Positions 1-11,607 of a stretch of DNA of 64,000 bases are shown in pieces (within the stretch, counting starts at the first letter, position 1; every line of letters starts with the position of its first letter). The position numbers and the translations under genes were made by a program. The notes under the pieces are model-generated. The model had not been told where the DNA came from. It saw only the letters and a program-made list of their open reading frames with translations, and made no database searches. The stretch is from NCBI GenBank assembly GCA_037903355.1, contig JBAJFE010000031.1:62001-126000 (forward strand). The letters run 5' to 3'. This DNA comes from Trichuris trichiura. Lineage: Eukaryota; Nematoda; Enoplea; Trichinellida; Trichuridae.

Positions 1-935
1 CATGACCTTGCAAACTACATGAAAGTTGCCGACAAAAGCTTGGAAAATAATCCATACGTCGACTGATCGGCGTGGAGTAGTCTTCGAAAAGTAATCGCGT
101 CGAAACGACGTGTACGATAGCCACTGCTTGAGTGAAGGACAGTAACCTAAAAGGCCAGCGAACCCTAGAAGGCAAAAACAACAAGTAGCTAATGTTTAAC
201 CGAAGGATAAAAAACCCAAAGTACCCGCATACTCAGAAACTCTGGGGTGATTGCGGTCGAATCAGCGGAGTAAAGCTACCCAAGCGATAGCAAAGCAGAT
301 AGACCGTTGCGTCAAACTGATGGCGTCAAAAAAAACATGTTCGCTTCCATTCATTGATTAAAGTTGCATTGCCTTTTTTAAGTTGAATTTTTAAATTAAG
401 GGCCTCATTAAACGCAAATTAGGCAAAAACGTAGCGTAAATAAATAGTAGCTGCTACAGGAAAAGTTCGCTGCAGAGGTGACTAGAATAGTGATAAATTT
501 ATTACCTTAAAAGCATTATAAATATTCAAATAATAACGTAAGGGGTTGAAATGTTTAAACTGTGTTTTTCAAAAACCGTTTGTTTTCTATGCTACGTGAA
601 ATGAGCGAAAGCTCTAGAACGCATTAATCCTTGCATGCCTACTCAGAACGGGGAAACTGCAGACGCAAGCGCTAGAAAGGGTTGCTGTACGGTTCGGCTA
701 ATAAATAAGAAAGATACAAACTGTAACAAATAATGCTGGTGTTAAGAGGAGTTTTCGTAAGCTGAAATTCAACTTTATTTACCAACAGTTTTAAAGCCTA
801 AATCGAAGAAACTTAAACTTTACATTCCTATCTGCACTTGTGGTTTAAAAGTCAAAAGTACTGGCAGCTGCAATTCTTTTTCAGACTTAATGCAGCAATG
901 GTAGGTCACGCTTGGCAGGCTGGCCTGGCGGAGAA
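1..935. other. Non-coding stretch upstream of the PKA gene
   Basis: No open frame with recognisable protein similarity and no RNA gene is visible here. The reading frame of the downstream kinase extends only slightly upstream of its first ATG, through a TTG at 912. The stretch may hold the promoter and 5' UTR of that gene; no specific element can be supported. Confidence 0.5.
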
Positions 936-2050
936 ATGTACAGTGAGCAGCATTCCAAAGCATCGGTAAAGTCGTTAGCTGTTGGCGTTATCAACCTTCT
1001 GCAAGGAAAACGAGCCAAATACTGGGATCCTTACTTCAAAGCCATTTTAGACAAAGAAATTTGCGCTTTTAAAGAGCGCTGGAATAGCACCCAGCCGAGT
1101 AATCACGAGTCGATCAATATGTATGAAAAAATAAAAACACTGGGCACAGGAGGTTTTGGCCGAGTGATGCTAGTTCGCAGCAAAGCGACGAAAGATTACT
1201 ATGCAATGAAAATTTTAAAGAAGGAGAGGGTTGTAGCCATGCGACAAGTTGACCATACGATAAATGAAAAACGAATTTTGTTTTCGCTAAATTATCCCTT
1301 CATGGTTAAGCTAATCACCAGCTGCAAAGACAACAGCTACTTGTATTTGGTGCTGGAGTTGGTGAACGGAGGCGAACTGTTCACCCTACTTCGTCGATTG
1401 AAAAGATTTCCCGAACCAATGGTGCAATTTTATTCTGCCCAAGTAGTGCTAGCCTTTGAGTACTTGCATTCCGTCGACATTGTTTACCGTGATTTAAAAC
1501 CGGAGAATCTGTTAATCGACTCAAAGGGTTATCTGAAAGTCACTGATTTTGGTCTTGCTAAATGATCAAAACCAACCGAACTTACACTATGTGCGGCACC
1601 CCGGAGTACTTAGCACCTGAAATAATTCAAAGCAAAGGGTACGGTAAAGGTGTGGACTGGTGGGCGACTGGAATACTAATATACGAAATGATGGCGGGTC
1701 AAGTTCCATTCTACGCGGCCAATCACATGGTTATGTATGCAAAAATAGTGAGAGGTGTATTTCGAATGCCAGTAACTTTCAGTGAAAAGTTGAAAGATCT
1801 GTTAACTCATCTGATTTCCATTGATTGGACGCAACGTTACGGCTGCACAAAGAATGGAATAGCCGATATTAAAGGGCATAAATGGTACTCCGGAGTCGAC
1901 TGGATTGCCCTGTTTGAAAGAAAGCTACCGGCTCCCTATATACCAACGTGCCGTGAGGCTGGTGACACTTCCAATTTTGAAGAGTACGAAGAGGAACCGA
2001 TGGAATTCTCTCGTCACTATGAGTACGGAGCAGAATTTGCTGAATTTTAA
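936..2050 (+). CDS. cAMP-dependent protein kinase catalytic subunit-like, intronless, one frameshift
   Basis: This encodes an AGC-family Ser/Thr kinase closely resembling the PKA catalytic subunit. The first ATG in frame is at 936. Visible in order are the glycine loop GTGGFGRV, the lysine in YAMKILKKE, NEKRIL of helix C, the catalytic loop YRDLKPENLL, DFGLAK, the activation segment TYTMCGTPEYLAPE with the threonine equivalent to T197, DWWATG, and the C-terminal FAEF hydrophobic tail. The N-terminus is about 20 residues longer than in vertebrate PKA and lacks the MGN myristoylation start. Right after DFGLAK the frame ends at TGA (1563-1565); the rest of the kinase continues in another frame from an ATG at 1562, so the two frames overlap as ATGA. 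A 2-bp insertion or 1-bp loss explains this: alignment length fits PKA exactly if two bases are skipped. No intron is present in about 1.1 kb, although multi-exon neighbours are intron-dense. It could be a retrocopy, a young pseudogene, or an intact gene with a sequencing error. The kinase family call is firm; functionality is open. Confidence 0.85.
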
Positions 2051-4316
2051 AGGTATCTCTTCTAACCGTGAAGCAAGCATTGTAATACCATTAAAGAGCA
2101 AGTTAACGGACATTTGCTCTGCAGTGCTACCATAACCAGCTAACTTCATTTCAAAATTGAGCTAAATATGGATTTTCTCTCTTTGCCGCTACACCGTCTA
2201 AAAGTGCAAGATACTTCCTGGCAAGCACGTCAGTCATTCCATTCTGCCTTAATTGGCGAAAATGCTGAAAATTTTGTCCTACCATTACTTAAGCCAAAAT
2301 ATAAACCTTATGCTTTGGCTTAGATAAAGATAGAATAGGATGGCTTCCAAACTTGCAGGATGATGCTGGGGCGTCTCGCAGACAAGATTCGTCTCTTTAA
2401 TCCTTTCTTGCAGTTGTGCTGCCGCTGCACTAAACTTCATAATGTCTAAATAACTTTTCTTTGGCTGACAATGTTCAGCAGCGACATTCAACTGTTGCTG
2501 TATCCCGAACATCAAAACTAAGCAGTACAAAAATTGCTGTTTGGAAATTTTCTTCTGAACGTTGTGTTAATTGTGTACAACTTCTACTGAGATAAGCTTG
2601 CTCGTATATCTGTACTGGTATGGCATTTTCGCGTTGAGCTTAGTTCTCTTTCCATAGTAATGCAGCGTACAATTACCAGCCGGGAAGCAATCTCAAAATC
2701 AAAATTTATGGGCAGCTCAATGTTGAACTTGAATCTTAATCAAAAATACAGATTGATGACGTCATTGGCAGAATGCCAGCTTTATCTGTCAGGTTACATG
2801 GCAATTTCAAAAGAGTTCATCACTAAAAAACGTTTAAGCTCCTTCAAAAACCAGTTAATCACTATCTTCGACAAACAAAATTAGTCTTCCGACTGACAGA
2901 GCACTCAGAACGTTTTAAGAAGTCACTTGCGTGCTCATGGCCAAAGAGAGACTAAACAATTTTTGTTCAAGAATGCCACTACGGCAAACGAAATTTGAGC
3001 TCAGATTTCAAGTGTCAACATGTACTCTTACAGGTAGGAAAATTTCGTACGTTTCACCGTGAAAAGAAAAGCATTCTTAAAATATTATTTTTATTGTTAT
3101 CAACTAACGGTACCTCTGAGTGGACATTTGAATTTTTATTACAGGTTTTATGTACCATCGTAAGAAAGGCAACATTTTGTAGATAACCCGTGGCCAACAC
3201 ATACTCACAATGCTTCAGTGAGCAATGGCTGCAAATATAAGGATGATAGAGTAAGATAAACTGTGTTCAGGTAATAAAGTTTTCAAAAATGTCCGCAGCC
3301 TAAACCTGTTTATTTCATCGTTAAGTGAACTACTAAGAAAGCAGTTTGCAAAATGCGCTACCTACCATAAAAATTTTACAATGGTATTAATTTAATGTTC
3401 GTTTCTTTTAGAGCAGACTTGGAAGTTGTTCGCAGAACAGCTATGCTTCATCTTTAGTGATTTAGTGAAAGTCGAGACTAGCTTTGCCAGGACAGGGCTT
3501 TAGTTCAACATCTAACAAAGAATAATCTTCCTGCATAGATTACTCTCAACTTTTTCATGAAACTTCAATAGCAACATTCTGAATGGGCACAACGAGCATT
3601 ATGACTTAGCGGACTTGTCGTCATGGATAGAAGAGGAGAACGTTAACGGACGAATGCCTTCTAGTCAGTCTGGGATCGTTTTCTTCTGTAACGTGCAAAC
3701 GGGCTGAAGCCTGAAACAGATGACATAATTTAAGGGAATATAAAAACGTGAAAACGAGGTAATCAATTTCACTCGCTAATGGAACCAACTGACCATTTTG
3801 AATTCCACAGAGAGCTTTCATCTGTTGGCAAAGTACTGCCGGTAAAATCAAGAGCTAATGCGCGTAATAAACGGAAAAAACAAAACCGCAATAAAGCCAC
3901 CATACCGATTGGTGTCTAAGATTAGCACTTGCCATTCAGTCTTATTTCGACTTTTTGTTTGAAAAAAGTAAATATATTTAGTCATTTGCCTATTGGCATA
4001 TTGATGATTGCTTTTATCCCTACGGTAACTTTATTCCAGTCTGTCAACATTCTTTTAGGGTCGCAGGATAATTTATAAATACGGGCTTCTTTAAGCAACC
4101 ACAACAATTTTAAATAAATGAGCTATTTGCAATGCTCACCATAAAGTAGTTTAATCAGCCAAGTGATTAATCACGTTTGCTTTCCTCTCTGTTCAATTAT
4201 CTACAAACGGCGGCTATCCTCGCCAACGATAGGCTATTTACCACTAGTTAAAAACACTGGAATGTGGGAGCTTAGAAATTGTTCAAAAAATTGATCTGCC
4301 AAAGTCTGCAAATCTA
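2051..4316. other. Intergenic stretch with possible small exons on the minus strand
   Basis: Mostly non-coding and AT-rich. Two weak minus-strand coding hints occur: 2151-2530 (listed separately) and 3640-3851, where the frame ending in GIQNG can be spliced across an intron of about 80 bp to a basic tail RRKRSQTD. Neither could be matched to a family. No RNA gene or mobile element was recognised. Confidence 0.35.
2151..2530 (-). CDS. Possible unidentified exons
   Basis: Two adjacent minus-strand stretches look protein-like. About 2310-2510 encodes a helical-looking peptide containing KKSYLDIMKFSAAAAQLQ and ERIKETNLVCETPQ. Positions 2151-2264 lie behind a good acceptor (TTTTCAG) and encode a peptide with GMTDVLARKYLALLDG ending in YLAQF and a TGA stop. 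I could not find a donor that joins the two in phase, so they may be separate or the model may be wrong. No family is recognised. The exon lies just downstream of the PKA gene on the opposite strand. Confidence 0.25.
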
Positions 4317-6202
4317 CTACATTCGTGCTATGGTGTTATAGGCGCGGTTACCTCGATCATGCTCTTTTGGCCTCAATGACAGGAACAGCAATGGCACGGA
4401 TACTCCATCAAACCATTCTGCTGCGGTTAGACGAGGTTCCCACGTGACTAAACTGTCTGGAAACAGGTCTTTCTCAAAACGATTGCTCTTCAAATGCACA
4501 AAATTTGTCAGTAAAAAATTTGCATAACCAATAAAAATTCACCTTCTGCCGAGGTATAGTAAAGGACAAAGATTCGATTGCGTTCGTTAGCAAGCGATAT
4601 CCGAACGCAAACTCCAACTTGTGAATACCGCACACAAGCTTTGGAAGCAGAGATATCGCTTGGTGGCTCACGCGTGAACTGAACGGCAAAAGGCGAAGGA
4701 AATAAGGTTCAGAGTTGACGACTTCGTACATATGGATTGTCTGATCACCCTGAAGGGAAAATTTAAATTCATTAGAAAAGAAGCTTGTACAGTCAACTCG
4801 GCTTGTAAGGAAAACAACGGAAGTGTCGTAATCATAGTGAGGAATTAAAAGCTGCGGTGACACCATCAAGCTAATTTTTGCCAAAAGATCAAACGTGTTC
4901 GCGGAGTATAGACCAACTAGCCGATCGGATACCCTGAAAATGACCCTTTAACAGAATACGTTTCCAAGCAGCCGTCTACTTACTTACTGAACGAACTGAC
5001 GAGAATTGCCTCGTCTTTGCAAACGAAAAGAACTCGTCCACTTTTTGGGCTTTCCAATATTCTGCGCTCCTACGAAAGACCAAGCGGGGTAAACAACCAA
5101 ATTAACCACTATGGGAAGTAGACGCTATCACCAGAAAGGGTTCGACGGACTGACGCGGTTCATATATTCGCATATGGCAGTCTTTCGATAGCGTTACAAT
5201 TTGGGAACCAATAGTATCCCACGCAATGGAAAGTATCTAAAAATTTGCATGTCATCAAAAATAATCAGCCAGTTGGTCATACTTGCTCCGTATGACCGGT
5301 GCAAACGATTCTACGATTTCCTCCTTCTCGAGACCAAATGCCCAAACGAATACCGTCAGATACGGCGGCAAATACATCCGTTGCGACTGGATTAAAACGA
5401 AGGCACGAAACTCGACCAAATCCAACTACAGTGATTAAACAAAGGTCACTTGGAACGGAATGCTGAGTATCTAATTGTACCGCGTATCGTTTGATAGGGA
5501 ATCGCTGACTCCCACCCGTGAGCAAAATTGCTAACGCGCCAAAATCTAACTTTTCCATCTATACCAGCTGAAATGCATCTTCTGTAAATCTTCAAAACTG
5601 GCAAAGGAGTTGTTCGATATACCGACAGCTAAGCAATTGGGATTGAACGGATCCCAAGCGAAGTCTTCAATTTTTGCCCCTGTTTCTATGGTCAAAAGCA
5701 AACGATCAGAGTATCTTCCCGGCTCGTCAGTCTGCAAACGAACAGTTGAAAATCAACCCTTCAGCTCATGTGTTGATTAACGGCGGTTACTCGTAGAAGC
5801 GCCAAGACGGCTCCTGTCGACTGTAAGGGAACGGCTATCCAAAGTATGCTGGCGCAAAAATTGCTTCCCTCTGACGACAAACGACTATTAATTTCCGGCA
5901 AATCAGTAAATGACTTCTCCTTCGAGCTGCAGGTGCCTGTAACGTAAGCAAACCGCGACGGTTGGTGCTCTAAAAGCCAGATTATAGCGAAAATGAGTTT
6001 AGGCTCATTCTGTATTATCTCTACTTATTTTCAATGTGCAAGACTGACGCGGTGTTTTCGGACCGTTCGAAGTCTCACACAGAGATTTTAAGGAATCTGA
6101 AATTTACGTACTAACGCATTTCGCTTGCGGCGTAGGCAAACACATACGACATCGCAACAAATGAGGAGACGCTTCTGTTTCCAAAATTGGCATTTTTGAC
6201 AT
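4317..6202 (-). CDS. Coronin-7/POD-1-type coronin, single C-terminal propeller
   Basis: This is an actin-regulatory WD40 protein of the coronin-7/POD-1 group. Eleven exons give an unbroken 449-codon frame: 6148-6202, 6025-6096, 5791-5969, 5623-5731, 5481-5567, 5283-5425, 5132-5236, 4984-5069, 4798-4933, 4543-4749, 4317-4487, with introns of 46-62 bp. It matches the second half of human CORO7: the start of the second propeller (FCAS...VAVPL), DFAWDPFNPNCLAVG, the WD blade GKVRFWRV, CLRFNPVATDV, IAWDTIGSQIVTLSKD, LLIPHYDYDTSVVFL, and the coronin extension DLFPDSLVTWEP with LFLSLRP. The conserved acidic tail of human CORO7 is absent. The start at 6202 has an in-frame TAA just upstream, so translation could begin there; then only one of the two propellers of CORO7 is encoded. 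Missing 5' exons behind a long intron are the alternative. In flies and worms POD-1 links actin and microtubules in polarised cells. Confidence 0.85.
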
Positions 6203-9200
6203 AGTTAACTTTTAACAGTCAAGACGCAGTATTCTTTTTACCAACATAGGTTAAAAGCTTAGTACCAAGGATTCAAGGTGCCTAGAAAAAGCTTAAATAA
6301 AGTATACACGACAACAGGAGGTGTTCACTTGCCTTTAACTTTAGAAATTACGGAACCACACTTGACTGTAACTCAAAGTGACCACATGCGAATTTCTGTT
6401 GGAGCTCACTCTGGAGCAGTGCTGAAAATTTCCAGAGTTCATGAAAGGAATTTGCGTGCAAAGTGTCTAAACAACATCGTATTTGGAAACAAAAACATTT
6501 CGATTTGCATAAGCCATAAATGGTGTCCAACCATGCATTACGCTGCTTAAGCCCTGCTATGCGCAAAGCAAAATAAGTTAACCCAAACACATAAAGGATA
6601 ACGTATACTGAATAACATTAACGCGAGGTCTAATGTAAGGAAAAGGCATCAATGAGGCAACTAGCGGACGTATGAACACAAATGCTGCATTGAAGCTTTT
6701 TGAAACAGGCGCTAAAACGGAAAGACAATGAATAATAAAAAAAATCATAGAAAAACTCCGCGGTTCAAAATTTGAAAATCTGACCATGTAAAGTAGAAAG
6801 CTTAGTAAGAAAATAAACTTGCAGGCTTGGCATCGTCTGATCCTTTTGAGGACGAGATATTGCTGAATCAAGAAATATTAGCCAAATCGACGTGGGGTTT
6901 ATTGAAATGAAAATTTGCATAAACAGTATAAACATCTTTAGTCAGCCTTTTTTTTCTTTCAATAAATTTCTTCAGGGCATGCCAGAACAAATGTACTTAA
7001 ATTGCATTTCAATCTACAACTGTCAATATAGAATAAAAGCTATTTGCATTTTGTTTCAATTCCTTCGGCTGACATAGTACTGCTTATTAAAAGATTTGCC
7101 TTTTGCCGATTTAAATTTATTAACCAGAGGAAACAACTGAATATAATATTCCCATGGCGGTGTCTTGAACCTAACGGTTTCATATGTTCTATTTGATGAA
7201 TACCGTAATTATTAGCAAAACAGATAAAACAATTACAATTAAACCCATACACGCAGAAGAAGGTTGCGCATAACTAAACATGGACTCAGAAGTCACTGCA
7301 ACGAATGCCAAATTATTATCTTTGCCCACTAAGCATGCTTATCAATAATTTTTTAAACATATAACCTGAGCACAACAAAATTGTCTGTAACAGATTCACA
7401 ATTTTGAATGTTTTGTTTTTCGTTTTACTGTACTTATGGAGTACCCAGTTACTCAGCGTTATCTCAACTAAGGGCTAGGAAATAAAAGCCTCCTTAAGGA
7501 GAAAAGAGTGCTTTAACGTTGCCGCGTTAAAAACTATAAATGCTAGCGGACAATTATCCCTCGCGCAGGCGCTTATTTCAGGGTGGGGCAGTTAGTATCA
7601 CTATATTCGTTTACTTCACATTGCCATTGTTTTTTCCTGAACCTAAGCCTTTTCCCGAAGAGCTGAGCGGCTCCTGCAGATGCTCAAATGTTTCGCATTC
7701 AGCGCCACCCCGAATGTGAAATGGGACGACCCTGAAGTCAGTCGCCATCACGCGCCACTCTTTTAACCGTCGAAATGCGGATGGCAGTTGTTTCTTCGAT
7801 CGCTAAGCGGTATCTTCGCCAATCTTCTGTCCGTAGCAGGTTTGCCGATGATCTTCCACTGGGACACCGAATGTGTCAATCAAAAGGTTGCCATAGGGCG
7901 GACACAGCCATGTCTTTTCGTTTAGTCAAGCGATCGGCAATCTTGGAGCGTGCGGGTAACACAAGCAACGGGAATGCCGTCAAGTTGGGCTGCCAAATTC
8001 ATACAGGGAAGTAGGGCAGTAGCATTTCAAAAATTTAATTTTAATTCCATCAAGTTAAACAGCCATTTTTCATCGCTTTCATGCTCGTCCGTCCAGCGCG
8101 GTGACAAATTGAAAATTCGATTTTTCTACATTCGTTCGGCGAGCCAAAGGTCACCACGCAAAGCGGCCTGGACGACAGCTAAGCCTTTGAGAAAAGGGCG
8201 CTGTGACCCACTTGGCTAATTCAAAATGACCATCTATCGTGCGGGCATTCTTCCAAAGACGGAATAAATAATACGCCTATTTATTGATTGTTGGTTGGGT
8301 CATTGCAGAATGTCCATGCCAATTCTAGAGCCTTGCTGGCATGGTTAAGTTCAGCCAGGAACCCCTTCGCTAACTTAATGTACTTCAGAAGTATATGAAC
8401 GCACTAGTACTTCATCAGATTGAGAGGATACACGTTTTGACTTTCTACAATACTGATAACAAAGTAAGTCGCAGTACAGTAACGTCTGCATGCTCGTTAC
8501 TCTACTTGCTACGCTTCCGTTGGGGCTGTTTCCTAGAAATACATTCTATCTATTCCAAACTGATAAACCTTATTTAAAAGGCTTTTCTGAACTGAAATTC
8601 TCAGATGGAAAAGAGATCGCGAACTTTTCCATTCGCTCTATCATTGATTTGACTATAACGAGTAAGTTCAAATCTGCATAATGATACGGGTGAAACTTAA
8701 GAAGCCGTTGGAGAAAGTGTGCTTTGGAAGATTTGATAGATAAACATTTTGGCAAGTGAACAGATGCGCACTATTCGATTCCAAGCATTCATTCCATTTT
8801 ATAATCTGCGCACAGCTCAACGCGGAGTTGCAAGGGCGATAGCGAAGTGATAAGGTGATAAGAGCCGTTATGTTCTTATGACAGCGTTTGCAAGGTTACT
8901 CATCAATAGATGCGAAAGCACCTGACATTACGCATTGTTCAAAACAACAACGGGAAACAGTTGCGAACTCATTGGCAGTTCGACTTCGTGCCAACGAGTC
9001 CATCGAAAGGACCACCGTGAATTATCAGCATCGTTATCGCCTGAGCAGCTTGAAGTGAACACTTTTGAGTGTGCAGAAAAACTGCATACTATCCGCTTGC
9101 TTAAAATGCTTTTCTTTAATGAAATAGAAGCGAAATATTTAATGGAGTATATTTTACAAAGACTAAGCCAAGCTTTGATCATTGGTCAATAATTGATGAT

Positions 9201-11607
9201 CGCATTGCACCTTCGAGTTCAAAGCAAAAGTCATGACGTACCAAACAACAACAATTGGCTATCAGATTAATGGTGCTCGATAAAGCCATTACGCTTTTCT
9301 AACCGGAAACTTGAAAGATCATTTACGTCACGTGTTGGCCATGCATGAATTATGCATACTTTCTTAGTCAATGCACCTTTCGGCGCACTCACATCTTCCT
9401 TACGATAACCATACATTAAGGCATATAAGCAGGTCGTTTGTCCGGTTAAAAATAATAAAAATGTTCGCGGCAGAAATGGGAAATGGGAATTTGCCGTGAG
9501 GGAAAACCGTTGTCAGCAACGAGTCCGCTCCACCACAACAGCTTCCATCATAAATCTGCCATTTTCATACCCAATTGCCCTTTGCAAGAAGAGATGATGG
9601 CGAACTATTATAAACGAAGACGATGGAGCAAACGTTTTTCGCCGTTGTTATTCTCAACTTAGGGAAGCAATCGAAGTAGAAATAATTTGCATAAAAGCAT
9701 CAACATCTCTACAACCGATGCAAATATCAAAATTTATGCAAATGTACACTTGAGAGCTATTTCTGAAACAGCGAACATTTGAACTGACAAATAAGGAACG
9801 GCGAATCAAGCGCTGACTGAAAGACGGAGAAACAAAGAACGCTTTGCTAGTTGACGTACTCGTCAAATCGATTTGAAATGTCAAAGAAATCGAGACTAAG
9901 CGATTGTCTGTCACGATTGGCAACACGGAGTGCCCATCGCTATCTTCAATTTGAATTTTTTCTTCCGACCCACCCAAATGTCGAAGGCTCATTTTAGAAA
10001 GGTGAGCAGGAAAAAGTTGCAAGTCGATTGATGCTCAGCGACATCGGTGCATGTTCGCCCGTCGCGGCGCGCCATACCTGTTTCACAGGTAAGGGCAAAA
10101 TTCGAATCATTTCCGAAGAATTTCTGCTTAGCCTTAGAGTGACAGGACAATTTTCACCGTGGAAACCTGAGCTGAACAGATGTTTCGAAACTTCTCATCG
10201 CGGAAACCAATTGTGTTGACCCGCCTCGACTTTGGTGAAGATAAAAAATTTGAGAGCAATTCCATTTTTTCTATGGCTGTCCAACTGACGTGAAATACGC
10301 CTCGCAAAGTTTGTCCATACGAGAAAGTTGACGTCGACGTGAACTGATCTTACCGAGCACTTTTAAACGCTAAGCGCAAGTAGTTCATGAATGCAAAAAG
10401 TCACTGCGAAGACAATGTAACGCCTTCTCTATTGTTTGAGCAGCAAAGCTCTTAACAATAAGAATTAAATGCCTGACAGCACGTGCAAGCTCTGTTCAAT
10501 ATTGAAGTACATTAATGGTCAACTGTCCGTACAAGGACTTCTCGATGGTCTCTCAGCTAATGCACTACGCATCACAATTATTATTATTAATAGCATTAGT
10601 AGGCGCGAACAGCATTTTAAAAAAGGAGTACTACATTGCATCAACAAAACGAGCGACTGCTGACGAGGATATCCAATTCTCATTAAGACACACAATCTTA
10701 AATGACGCTGTGCCCACGAATGCTTAAGGATACGTTTCCAAGGACACCCAGTGTGCTCAAAGTCCATTCATCTTTGATGCAGATTGAAAAATCGAAATCA
10801 AAGCTTTTCGATCCGTGAAAGGCTGTTCAGTTGTCACGATGGAGAGACAAAGACAACTGGTCGAGCTTAATGGATTTCAGAGATACACTGTTGCCCGCTA
10901 ATTGCCGACTACAACCGTCCAACGCTGCGGAATTGGCTACACTGATGAGCTCGATTTCGTCGACTTTTCATGGCATTGGCTCAATGAACGTGAGTAGCAA
11001 TTACGTCGCTTATGAAATTATGCGCATAGAAGTGACCGCTAACGACCATCAATCGTTCGACCACTGGCCATAATCGTCGGCTAAACATTTTATCGCTTCC
11101 CAACCTTTCGACCGGAACCACTTCCTTCCGCCCTCACTGCATGCGGTCAATGGCGCATGCAATTTCACGGACGAACAAAGTGGTCGCCAAGTAGTGCTCA
11201 GACAATTTCTGCTTGGACAAAACACAATTGCACATTGGGAAAGAGAGAGAGGGATAGAGCTTGCACGGTATAGGTCAACGATTGAAAAGTAGCGACCTCA
11301 TTTTCTCAAAGGACGAGCAAAAGAGCAGCATGGGAGCGCTGCCGCCTATTCAACAACGCCTAAGCGCCAGTTGATCTTTAGGCACTTTGGTGGAGGGTGC
11401 AGACAATTGGCCGCGTTGCAACGTTTGATTGAAACTTCCTCTGTTAAATGATACCAAGCATTTGCCGTGCCAAGGTCATTCAGAAGATCAAACTGCCATA
11501 AAGGTCTCAAAAGCGTCAGCGCCAGCCGCGCCGTACGAACAGCCGTTGTTTACGCGAACGTTCCATTGAAGCAAAGACCATCGCCGGCAGGTCAGTGGTC
11601 ACTTCAG
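6203..11607. other. Gene-poor stretch
   Basis: No convincing gene was found in about 5.4 kb. Open frames here are short, use non-ATG starts or show no family features. The motif TTTGCATAAA recurs (about 6913 and 9688), each time followed by a similar CAACATCT-like string, which suggests decayed copies of one dispersed repeat. A short GC-richer patch lies at about 7560-8000. No tRNA or rRNA was recognised. Confidence 0.4.

Noticed and set aside
1555..1570. Programmed ribosomal frameshift in the PKA gene
   Set aside because: The site AAA TGA could recall Euplotes-type +1 frameshifting, but restoring the kinase frame needs -1 (or +2), and no slippery heptamer or downstream structure is visible.
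9654..10022. 122-residue frame on the minus strand
   Set aside because: Uses low-complexity serine-rich sequence, includes the dispersed TTTGCATAAA-type repeat and shows no domain or splice context.
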